From assembly GCA_002163135.1 (NCBI GenBank), contig MAAN01000004.1, positions 57,333 to 121,332 on the forward strand: a stretch of DNA of 64,000 bases. Reading direction: 5' to 3'. The stretch comes from Alphaproteobacteria bacterium 46_93_T64 (GTDB taxonomy: Bacteria; Pseudomonadota; Alphaproteobacteria; Sneathiellales; Sneathiellaceae). A model generated the notes under the pieces. The model did not search any database, was not told the origin of the DNA, and saw nothing but the letters and a program-made list of their open reading frames with translations. This document shows positions 18,192 through 25,755 of this stretch, piece by piece; position 1 is the stretch's first letter, and the number at the start of each line of letters is the position of its first letter. The position numbers and the translations under genes are program-made.

Positions 18192-19061
18192 ATGAGTAAG
18201 TCCCATACCAGAATTGTGTTGATTACCGGATTTTCAGGTGCGGGTAAATCGACAACACTGAAGCAATTTGAAGATTTAGGGTGGGAGGTTGCGGATAATA
18301 TCCCGCTCTCTCTGCTGTCCCCGCTGGTACGTGAAATTGGTCAGGATGGCGGCCTTAACATTGCTGTTGGGGTGGATACACGGACCCGAGGTTTTTCAAC
18401 AGAAACGTTGCTGTCTCTGATTTCTACGCTGAAGGAAGAGACCGACAATGATGTCAGAATGCTGTTTTTGGAATGTGATGATGCGGTTCTGCAGCGGCGT
18501 TTTACAGAAACGCGTCGGAAGCACCCGCTTGCCAGTGATCGCCCTGTTGCTGACGGTATTCTAAAAGAACAAAGGTTGTTTCAGCCGCTGAAGGATAAGG
18601 CAGATATTTGCATCGATACCACCTTATTATCGCTTCCTGATTTACGCCATCAACTTATACAACGTTTCAGTTTGGAGGAAAGGCAGGCATTGACAACAAC
18701 TCTCGTCTCCTTTTCCTACAAAAAAGGGGTTCCACGTGAAGCCGATCTGGTGTTCGATATGCGTTTTTTACGTAACCCGTATTATAATGAAATGTTACGC
18801 ACGCAATGTGGCAAAGATGGAGCCGTGGCAGAATATATTGCCTGTGACGAGGCCTTTGCCCCTTTCATGGATCATTTGACAAATATGCTTGAATTGTTGC
18901 TCCCAAGATATTTGGCAGAAGGAAAATCCTATCTTACAATCGCAATAGGTTGTACAGGTGGACGGCACAGATCCGTATGTGTGGCAGAGAATATCCACGA
19001 CCGCATCGAAGAAAGTGGTTATTTTACCCAATTGATACACCGGGACCTTGTCGAGGGTTAG
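18192..19061 (+). CDS. rapZ: RapZ/YvcJ-family nucleotide-binding protein
   Basis: About 289 residues from ATG 18192, preceded by AAGGA. Seen: Walker A GFSGAGKST near the N-terminus, Walker B-like DNIPLSLL, FLECDDAVLQRRFTETRR, and the conserved C-terminal block IAIGCTGGRHRSVCVAE. In E. coli, RapZ binds amino-sugar regulatory RNAs and RNase E to control glmS. In alphaproteobacteria it usually lies, as here, between hprK and the PTS genes, and its target is not established from sequence. An earlier in-frame GTG at 18162 overlaps the hprK stop and is a weaker choice. Confidence 0.94.
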   Translation: MSKSHTRIVLITGFSGAGKSTTLKQFEDLGWEVADNIPLSLLSPLVREIGQDGGLNIAVGVDTRTRGFSTETLLSLISTLKEETDNDVRMLFLECDDAVLQRRFTETRRKHPLASDRPVADGILKEQRLFQPLKDKADICIDTTLLSLPDLRHQLIQRFSLEERQALTTTLVSFSYKKGVPREADLVFDMRFLRNPYYNEMLRTQCGKDGAVAEYIACDEAFAPFMDHLTNMLELLLPRYLAEGKSYLTIAIGCTGGRHRSVCVAENIHDRIEESGYFTQLIHRDLVEG

Positions 19062-19091
19062 GTGATGGTGAACGAATAAGAGGCGTGTAAA

Positions 19092-19496
19092 ATGATTGGA
19101 ATGGTATTGGTAACACATGGTCGACTGGCGGAGGAATTCGTCGCTGCGACCGAACATGTCGTTGGACCACAAGACCAGGTGCGGGCTATTTCCATCGGTC
19201 CTGATGACGATATGGAACAACGCCGTCAGGATATCTTGAACGCTGTTGCGGATGTTGAAAGCGGTTCAGGTGTTATCCTACTTACCGATATGTTTGGCGG
19301 AACACCCTCCAATTTGGCGATTTCCGTTATGGAAAAAGCTAATGTAGAGGTTATTGCCGGTATTAATTTGCCGATGTTGATCAAACTTGCGAGTTTGCGC
19401 GGCGAAGATGATATGGAAAAAGCCGTTGCTGCAGCTCAAGAATCAGGCCGCAAATATATAAATGTTGCTTCGCATTTACTTGCGAATAAAACCTGA
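19092..19496 (+). CDS. PTS EIIA component, mannose type (regulatory)
   Basis: 134-residue EIIA-Man domain with the phospho-acceptor His9 in VLVTHGRLAEEF and the conserved DMFGGTPSNLA loop (76-86). No EIIB, EIIC or EIID partner is nearby, so it is probably a regulatory phospho-carrier rather than part of a sugar permease. It receives phosphate from HPr (the next gene). In rhizobia the equivalent gene, often called manX, has the same place in the operon. Confidence 0.93.
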   Translation: MIGMVLVTHGRLAEEFVAATEHVVGPQDQVRAISIGPDDDMEQRRQDILNAVADVESGSGVILLTDMFGGTPSNLAISVMEKANVEVIAGINLPMLIKLASLRGEDDMEKAVAAAQESGRKYINVASHLLANKT

Positions 19497-19514
19497 TCGG
19501 GTTTTCAAAGCGCT

Positions 19515-19811
19515 ATGTCTACACCCCTTCAGAAATCTCTTACTATTCAGAACAAGCGAGGCTTGCATGCGCGAGCCGCGGCCAAATTTGTCAAATGTGC
19601 TGAATTGTACCGCGCCGATATTATTGTGACCAAGGATGACAATAATGTTTCGGGAACCTCCATTATGGGTTTGATGATGCTGGCAGCGTCGAAGGGAACT
19701 TCCATCAGGGTTGCCGTGTCGGGAGAGCAGGCAGATGAAGCCCTCAACGCCCTTGAAGCGCTGGTTGGTGGTAAGTTTGGTGAAGATCAGGATGATACTG
19801 AAAATGTTTAG
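19515..19811 (+). CDS. ptsH: HPr phosphocarrier protein
   Basis: 98-residue HPr. His18 in RGLHARAAAKF is the site phosphorylated by enzyme I. Ser49 in SGTSIMGLMML is the equivalent of Ser46, the target of HPr kinase. Both sites are intact, so the hprK-HPr regulatory switch is complete here. A short acidic tail (GEDQDDTENV) is added at the C-terminus. Enzyme I is not in this window. It follows the EIIA gene by 18 bases. Confidence 0.95.
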   Translation: MSTPLQKSLTIQNKRGLHARAAAKFVKCAELYRADIIVTKDDNNVSGTSIMGLMMLAASKGTSIRVAVSGEQADEALNALEALVGGKFGEDQDDTENV

Positions 19812-19880
19812 TTTCTGACACTCCTTCAGCATAATTTTATAATTAAGTGATTATGATATAAAGATGTCTTTATATTATTG

Positions 19881-19911
19881 TTGATTAACCGGAAGACAGC
19901 TGGTATATACT
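19881..19911 (+). promoter_or_regulatory. Candidate sigma-70-like promoter of ahcY
   Basis: TTGATT (19881-19886) and TATATA (19904-19909) are spaced by 17 bases in the 182-base gap before ahcY. This suggests ahcY is transcribed independently of the PTS genes. I looked for a SAH riboswitch in the roughly 80-base leader and could not recognise one. Confidence 0.4.
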
Positions 19912-19993
19912 CCTTTTTCAAAGGCGTAGTGCGTCAAAGTCCGACCCGTTAGCGCTGTCCAAACACATCATTCACAAGGGAAAAGAGTGTCTC

Positions 19994-21289
19994 ATGTCAA
20001 CTTCAGAAGATTTTAAGGTTGCAGACCTTTCACTTGCAGACTGGGGCCGCAAAGAGATTAAAATTGCGGAAACAGAAATGCCAGGCCTTATGGCGCTACG
20101 CGACGAATTTGGTGCAAGCCAACCGCTGAAAGGCGCCCGTATCGCAGGGTGCTTGCATATGACTATTCAGACAGCGGTTCTGATTGAAACTTTGACGGCT
20201 CTTGGCGCAGAAGTACGCTGGTCTTCCTGCAATATTTTCTCAACGCAAGATCAGGCCGCGGCGGCAATTGCTGTTACGGGTGTTCCGGTTTTTGCTTGGA
20301 AAGGCTTAACCGAAGAAGAGTTTCTCTGGTGCATTAAAGAGACTATTGACGGTCCGAACGGTTGGCGTCCAAACTTGATTTTGGATGATGGTGGCGATCT
20401 CACACAGATCATGCATGATGAATACCCACAATATCTCGAAGATGTTAAAGGCTTGTCAGAAGAAACAACAACCGGAGTGCATCGTCTGTATGATATGGCG
20501 AAAGCGGGCACTCTGAAAGTTCCTGCCATCAATGTGAATGACAGTGTTACAAAATCAAAATTTGATAACTTGTATGGCTGCCGCGAAAGTCTTGTGGACG
20601 GTATCAAACGTGCAACAGATGTGATGATTGCGGGTAAAGTTGCTGTCGTCGCTGGTTACGGCGATGTTGGTAAAGGTTCCTCAGCTTCTTTGCGGTCGCA
20701 AGGTGCTCGGGTGATGGTGACGGAAGTCGATCCGATCTGTGCCCTGCAAGCTGCTATGGAAGGTTATGAAGTTGTCAGCATGGATACTGCAGCGCCACTG
20801 GGCGACATTTTCGTGACGACGACAGGCAATATCGATGTGATTACAATTGACCATATGCGGGAAATGAAAGATCGCGCGATTGTTTGTAACATCGGACATT
20901 TTGATTCTGAAATTCATATCGAAGCGCTTCGCAATTTTCCTTGGCATAACGTGAAACCGCAGGTCGATGAAGTTGAATTCCCGGACGGCAAACGCATTAT
21001 CGTTCTTGCCGAAGGCCGCCTTGTGAACCTTGGCTGTGCAACAGGTCATCCAAGTTTCGTCATGAGTGCATCTTTCACCAATCAGGTGTTGGCTCAAATC
21101 GAACTTTGGGAACGTTTTGAAACGTATAACAATGAAGTTTATGTTCTGCCGAAACATCTGGATGAAAAAGTTGCTCGCTTGCACTTAGAAAAACTGGGTG
21201 TTCATTTGACTGAACTTACTGAAGCACAAGCTGACTACATTAGTGTGAAACAGGCTGGTCCGTTTAAGCCGGATCATTATCGCTACTAA
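19994..21289 (+). CDS. ahcY: Adenosylhomocysteinase
   Basis: Hydrolyses S-adenosylhomocysteine to adenosine and homocysteine, relieving product inhibition of methyltransferases. 431 residues. Seen: the N-terminal substrate region [13 protein letters not shown], the [19 protein letters not shown] stretch with the catalytic Lys and Asp, the NAD-binding [10 protein letters not shown] (221-230) and the C-terminal KPDHYRY, which contributes Lys and Tyr to the neighbouring subunit's NAD site. It has its own probable promoter and a strong terminator. A GAAAAGAG-like ribosome site precedes the ATG. Confidence 0.98.
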   Translation: MSTSEDFKVADLSLADWGRKEIKIAETEMPGLMALRDEFGASQPLKGARIAGCLHMTIQTAVLIETLTALGAEVRWSSCNIFSTQDQAAAAIAVTGVPVFAWKGLTEEEFLWCIKETIDGPNGWRPNLILDDGGDLTQIMHDEYPQYLEDVKGLSEETTTGVHRLYDMAKAGTLKVPAINVNDSVTKSKFDNLYGCRESLVDGIKRATDVMIAGKVAVVAGYGDVGKGSSASLRSQGARVMVTEVDPICALQAAMEGYEVVSMDTAAPLGDIFVTTTGNIDVITIDHMREMKDRAIVCNIGHFDSEIHIEALRNFPWHNVKPQVDEVEFPDGKRIIVLAEGRLVNLGCATGHPSFVMSASFTNQVLAQIELWERFETYNNEVYVLPKHLDEKVARLHLEKLGVHLTELTEAQADYISVKQAGPFKPDHYRY

Positions 21290-21310
21290 TTGTCCTAAAT
21301 AAGATTACTG

Positions 21311-21345
21311 AAAAGGCCGCTAACTTCGTTTTAGCGGCCTTTTTC
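21311..21345 (+). terminator. Rho-independent terminator of ahcY
   Basis: AGGCCGCTAA (21314-21323) pairs perfectly with TTAGCGGCCT (21331-21340), with a seven-base loop and a TTTTT run. It cleanly separates ahcY from the downstream kinase operon. Confidence 0.93.
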
Positions 21346-21484
21346 ATGTCGAATTATTGAGACTTTTGCTTAAAATGTTGTCTTTATTGGCTATTTTTTG
21401 CTAATCCTGAATACATCTGATGATGAATTAAGAATACTTAGTCACATCAGAGGATATTATTTGGGACAGATTAGGCAATAAAGC

Positions 21485-23572
21485 ATGGAGATCGATTATT
21501 CATCCACCGAACTGATTGTCATGTGGCTGGCGGTGTTGCTTGCCCTGAGTCTTGGCATGGCTTTATATGTGATGCGCAAGAAAGCGCTGTCCCTGCTTAC
21601 GCATTCAGATCAATTGGCCGATCGCGTCCGTCTGTTAGAAGAAGAGCTTGAAAGCGTTCAGGACGATCAAAAATCTGCTGAGAAAGAAATGCTAAGCCTG
21701 AAATCCGCCCTGATGGATACACGCGCTGAGCGAGATGATTTTGTCGATTTGTTGAATGCGGCTCCTTTCGCAACTTGGCGGCGTGATCAGCAGTCTAGAA
21801 TTGTCTGGCACAACACGAAATATGAAGAGATTGTGGGCCCACCTTCCACACTAGGAGATATGTCAGAGCTTGCCTCAAGCAGGGAACCTGATCAAGCTCG
21901 TAAGCTTGCTGCAAAGGCACGAGTAACTCAAGCCCAACAGACTGAAATCCGTCGTTATGTGGTAGGTGGTGATTTACACAGTTTCCGGATCCACGAGGTG
22001 CCGCTGGAATTTGAAAACCAGCTAGCAGGCTTTGCCGAGGATGTGAGCCGCGAGGAGCAAATGGCTTCGGAAATGAACGAGCATATGCGCGGTCAGGAAA
22101 GTGTTCTTGAAAATATTACCACCGCCATTGCCATATACGGCCCTGACTTGCGTTTGGTATTTTATAATCAGACATATGCGCGTCTCTGGAAAATAGATGA
22201 TGCATTTTTGCACGATAAACCCACAATCCTAGAGGTCTTGGACAAACAACGGGAGTTGCGTCGCCTGCCCGAACAAGCAGACTTCAGTGCCTATAAAGCC
22301 AAACGAAAGGCACTCTTTACCAATCTGATTGATACGCAGGAAGATCTGGTCCAGCTTCCGGATGAGACAATGTTGCGTACTGTGATCGCGCCGCATTCCT
22401 TTGGTGGGTTGTTCTTTATGTTTGAGGATGTCACTGACAAAGTAGTTCTGGAACGTGCCCGCAATACTCAAACCGCTGTGCAACGCGCAACGCTTGATAA
22501 TCTATATGAAGGCGTTGCAGTTTTTGGCGCTGATGCCAGATTGAAATTGTATAATTCGGGTTTTGCTGAAATTTGGGGAGTCTCGCCGGAGTTCATAGAA
22601 GAAGATATGCATATATCAATGCTTATCGACAAGATATTTGCTCTCTGGAAAACGGATCCCGGGGCTGATATGCGGGATCGCTATATCGCCAATGTAACCC
22701 GTAGGGATGCGTTTAGCGGTCAGTTGACGCACCCAAAAGGGCGGATCGTGAATTTTAACCGGGTACCGTTGCCCGATGGCAATGTTCTATACACTTACCT
22801 TGATGTAACGGATCAACTTCGTATTGAACGGGTTCTGACGGAGCGTAATGAAGCGCTGGAAGCCGGTGACAGGATGAAAACCGAGTTTGTGGCAAGCGTG
22901 AGCCATGAACTTCGTACCCCATTGAATACCATCATCGGATTTGCAGAAATCCTGGTGAAACAGTTCTTCGGCCCCTTGAACAACAAACAAGGGGAGTATG
23001 GTCAGGGAATTTTGGACAGCTCCAACCATTTGTTGCATTTGATCAATGATATTCTGGACATGGCAAATATTCAGGCGGGAAATATTGAGCTGGATCTGGA
23101 ACCTGTTGACGTACATGCCCTCCTCGCCAATGTCGTGACCATGGTGCATGACAGGGCCCGCAAAAGGCGGATCAACATTGATTTCAATATTTCCAATAAT
23201 CTGGGTTGGGCCAATCTTGATGAGCGCCGTATGAAACAGGTTATTTTCAATATTTTCAGCAATTCTATCAAATTCACTGAACCGGGCGGTAATGTGAAAC
23301 TTGAAGCAATCCGCAACGATGACGGGTTGTTTATTCAGGTGATCGATACAGGCATTGGCATTCCAATTGATATGCAAGCGAAGATTTTCGAGCGCTTCTC
23401 CAAGGGAGATACGACCCATGAAAACGCCGGCGCCGGCATTGGCCTCTCTTTAGTGAAGAGTTTTGTCGAGATGCATGGGGGTTGGGTTGAGCTGGAATCT
23501 GCGGAAAAACTGGGAACTACTATTAACTGTCAATTGCCAAAAACCGTCTGTCTTGACACCAAACCTAACTAG
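21485..23572 (+). CDS. PAS-domain sensor histidine kinase, DivL-like
   Basis: 695 residues. One N-terminal membrane helix (about 11-29) is followed by a coiled coil (40-85) and three PAS-like regions (about 85-190, 205-320 and 335-445). The dimerisation site VSHELRTPLNTIIGFAEIL carries His474. The ATPase domain has NIFSNSIKFTEPGG, DTGIGIPID and GAGIGLSLVKSF. The place after ahcY and the FFGPLNNKQGEY stretch resemble DivL, the cell-cycle pseudokinase acting on CckA. Caulobacter DivL has Tyr at the acceptor site, whereas here it is His. The symbol is left blank because orthology rests on synteny from memory. Confidence 0.88.
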   Translation: MEIDYSSTELIVMWLAVLLALSLGMALYVMRKKALSLLTHSDQLADRVRLLEEELESVQDDQKSAEKEMLSLKSALMDTRAERDDFVDLLNAAPFATWRRDQQSRIVWHNTKYEEIVGPPSTLGDMSELASSREPDQARKLAAKARVTQAQQTEIRRYVVGGDLHSFRIHEVPLEFENQLAGFAEDVSREEQMASEMNEHMRGQESVLENITTAIAIYGPDLRLVFYNQTYARLWKIDDAFLHDKPTILEVLDKQRELRRLPEQADFSAYKAKRKALFTNLIDTQEDLVQLPDETMLRTVIAPHSFGGLFFMFEDVTDKVVLERARNTQTAVQRATLDNLYEGVAVFGADARLKLYNSGFAEIWGVSPEFIEEDMHISMLIDKIFALWKTDPGADMRDRYIANVTRRDAFSGQLTHPKGRIVNFNRVPLPDGNVLYTYLDVTDQLRIERVLTERNEALEAGDRMKTEFVASVSHELRTPLNTIIGFAEILVKQFFGPLNNKQGEYGQGILDSSNHLLHLINDILDMANIQAGNIELDLEPVDVHALLANVVTMVHDRARKRRINIDFNISNNLGWANLDERRMKQVIFNIFSNSIKFTEPGGNVKLEAIRNDDGLFIQVIDTGIGIPIDMQAKIFERFSKGDTTHENAGAGIGLSLVKSFVEMHGGWVELESAEKLGTTINCQLPKTVCLDTKPN

Positions 23573-23580
23573 GCCAGATT

Positions 23581-24063
23581 GTGGTTGCTATGCCCCTCAT
23601 AAAACAAATCACTGTTGCAAATGAAGCGGAAACGGCGGGAGTTGCGACTGCTCTTGGTTTGTTGCTGGACGTCAAAGATATTCTCACATTAAGCGGCACC
23701 CTGGGCGCGGGAAAGACGTCTTTTGCACGGGCATTAATTCGTAGCTTGTGCGGCGCTGAAACTGAAGTTCCAAGTCCGACGTTCAACTTGCTCTTAACTT
23801 ATGAAAATGAACGGGCACCTATATTTCATTACGACCTGTACCGCCTTGAAGATCCAGAGGAGGTCTGGGAGTTGGATATAGAAGACGCCTATGAAGAGGG
23901 AATAACACTGATTGAGTGGGCGAAAAACCTAGGGGATCTTGCGCCTGAGGGCGCTCTTGATGTTGAACTGTCTATTCCTGAGGATGCGAAAGAAGGTGCG
24001 CGCCTTATATCTCTGTCAGGTCCAGATAGTTGGCATGGCAGACTGAAAAACCTTAAAAGTTGA
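23581..24063 (+). CDS. tsaE: tRNA threonylcarbamoyladenosine biosynthesis ATPase TsaE
   Basis: 160 residues. TsaE is the P-loop ATPase that works with TsaD and TsaB to place t6A37 on ANN-decoding tRNAs. Seen: Walker A LSGTLGAGKTSFARALI, the SPTFNLLLTYE motif and HYDLYRLEDPEE, then LIEWAKN. The GTG start at 23581 has an AGG seven bases upstream; an ATG three codons in is an alternative. It follows the DivL-like kinase by eight bases, and its stop precedes the next gene, so it is part of a long operon. Confidence 0.95.
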   Translation: MVAMPLIKQITVANEAETAGVATALGLLLDVKDILTLSGTLGAGKTSFARALIRSLCGAETEVPSPTFNLLLTYENERAPIFHYDLYRLEDPEEVWELDIEDAYEEGITLIEWAKNLGDLAPEGALDVELSIPEDAKEGARLISLSGPDSWHGRLKNLKS

Positions 24064-24071
24064 GCAGATCG

Positions 24072-25028
24072 ATGGATGCGTCAATTACGGCATTTTTAAA
24101 AAACACAGAATGGGTGGATGCAACTCATACGGCTCTTGCCGGTGATGCGTCCAGCCGCCGATATGAACGCCTTGATAACGGGAATGAGACAGCAATTTTG
24201 ATGATCGATCCCGACCCTTCGAGTTTGGAAAAATTTGTCACTATTACAGAGGTTTTGCAGAAAGAAGGCTATAGCGCGCCGGAAATTCTGGAAGCCGACA
24301 CGAGCACTGGTTTGCTTTTGCTGGAAGATTTTGGAGATGGACTGTTTGCCCACCTTATTGAGAGCGGTGGTAATGAAGAAAAGCTGTATGAATTGGCAGT
24401 AGATTTTTTGGCAGATTTGTCATCCAGAGACTGCCCAACTGGCCTTCCCTACTTCTCGTCTAACTACGTGCTTGATCAAAATACGATGTTTCTGGATTGG
24501 TATGTGCCTGAACTCACAGGTGAAAATCTACCAGATAAAGCTCGATTTTTCTTTCAACAAATCTGGCGGCAACTTCTCAAGAATATGGAAGAGGGGCAGG
24601 AAGTTCTTTTACTGCGTGATTTCCATGCAGAAAATCTTTTGCATCTAGGCGATCGTACAGGATTGGAAGCCTTGGGCTTGCTGGATTATCAGGATGCGAT
24701 GTCCGGACCAGCGGCTTATGATCTTGTCTCGTTGCTGCAAGATGCGCGACGAGATGTCAGTCCGCAAATCGCAGATAAAATGGTAATGCACTACATTGAA
24801 AAAACCGGCGTGAACGAAGCTGAGTTCAGAAGAATGTACGCCATTTTGGGGGCTCATCGGGCGCTTCGTATCATGGGTATCTTTACTCGGCTTTCAAAAC
24901 GAGACGGGAAATCACGATATCTCGCGTTTATGCCGAGAATGGTTTCACATTTACAAGCAAACCTGAAACATCCAGACCTTATTGCTCTTAAGCACTGGAT
25001 TAGTGTGAGCCTCGGAAAATTAAATTAG
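24072..25028 (+). CDS. amgK: Aminoglycoside phosphotransferase-fold kinase, AmgK-like
   Basis: About 318 residues with the phosphotransferase fold. Seen: ALAGDASSRRYERL near the N-terminus, the catalytic Brenner motif LLRDFHAENLLHL and the metal-binding GLLDYQDAMSGPAAYDLVSL. With a MurU-like nucleotidyltransferase 10 bases downstream, it best fits AmgK, which phosphorylates MurNAc/GlcNAc at C1 in peptidoglycan recycling. The same tsaE-kinase-nucleotidyltransferase order recurs in alphaproteobacteria. The start is ATG 24072; a TTG at 24060 overlapping the tsaE stop is possible. The function is inferred mostly from context. Confidence 0.8.
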   Translation: MDASITAFLKNTEWVDATHTALAGDASSRRYERLDNGNETAILMIDPDPSSLEKFVTITEVLQKEGYSAPEILEADTSTGLLLLEDFGDGLFAHLIESGGNEEKLYELAVDFLADLSSRDCPTGLPYFSSNYVLDQNTMFLDWYVPELTGENLPDKARFFFQQIWRQLLKNMEEGQEVLLLRDFHAENLLHLGDRTGLEALGLLDYQDAMSGPAAYDLVSLLQDARRDVSPQIADKMVMHYIEKTGVNEAEFRRMYAILGAHRALRIMGIFTRLSKRDGKSRYLAFMPRMVSHLQANLKHPDLIALKHWISVSLGKLN

Positions 25029-25038
25029 GGATTAGAAT

Positions 25039-25755
25039 GTGAGTACTGACATTTCTCGGGCGATGGTATTGGCAGCTGGGCTTGGTCGCCGGTTGCGTCC
25101 GCTCACGAATACTGTTCCAAAACCATTGGTGAAAGTCGATGGAAAGGCATTGATTGATTACAGTTTTGATCTAGTTCGCGGCGCTGATATTTCCCAAGCA
25201 ATTGTAAATTGTCATTATCTAGCAGAACAGATTGAAGCCCACGTGCGTCAGGTTACTGACTTGCAGGTTACCTTGTCTGACGAGCGCGGGGAATTGCTAG
25301 AGACCGGCGGTGGGGTGCAAAAAGCATTGCCGCTTCTTGGGAACTCCCCATTTGCAGTGTTAAATTCGGACGTGATTGTTCGTGATGGTAACAGCACGTC
25401 ATTGAAACTTCTCGTTGATCGTTGGGATCCATCAAAAATGGATGTGCTATTGCTTTTGCAGCCCAAGGAAAATGCTGTCGGGTATGATGGCATCGGTGAT
25501 TACTCGATGGATGTAGAGGGCCAACTTAAACGCCCAGAGGCGGGGAAGGGTGCTCCCTTTATTTTTGCCGGTATTCAGATTGTAAAACCGGAGATGTTTG
25601 ACGGCATTGAAGCTGGCAAGTTTTCCATGAACGTTATTTTTGATAAAGCGGCGCACAACGGACGTTTATTTGGCTTGCCTCATGCCGGACAATGGTTGCA
25701 TGCTGGCACTGAAGACGCCTTGAAAATAATTGAAAAGAAAATACGCGAACAGTGA
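25039..25755 (+). CDS. murU: Sugar-1-phosphate nucleotidyltransferase, MurU-like
   Basis: 238 residues, GTG start. Seen: the nucleotidyltransferase signature MVLAAGLGRRLRPLTNTVPK followed by the catalytic-type Lys in KPLVKVDGKALIDY, ETGGGVQKALPLLG, and a metal-binding VLNSDVI. Paired with the AmgK-like kinase, it fits MurU, which makes UDP-MurNAc from MurNAc-1-phosphate. The pair bypasses de novo UDP-MurNAc synthesis and in Pseudomonas underlies intrinsic fosfomycin tolerance. Its stop overlaps the start of addB (GTGA). Confidence 0.82.
   Translation: MSTDISRAMVLAAGLGRRLRPLTNTVPKPLVKVDGKALIDYSFDLVRGADISQAIVNCHYLAEQIEAHVRQVTDLQVTLSDERGELLETGGGVQKALPLLGNSPFAVLNSDVIVRDGNSTSLKLLVDRWDPSKMDVLLLLQPKENAVGYDGIGDYSMDVEGQLKRPEAGKGAPFIFAGIQIVKPEMFDGIEAGKFSMNVIFDKAAHNGRLFGLPHAGQWLHAGTEDALKIIEKKIREQ

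Noticed and set aside
19812..19993. SAH or SAM riboswitch ahead of ahcY
   Set aside because: I could not match the conserved core of either class by eye; only a promoter-like pair was visible. A covariance-model search would decide.
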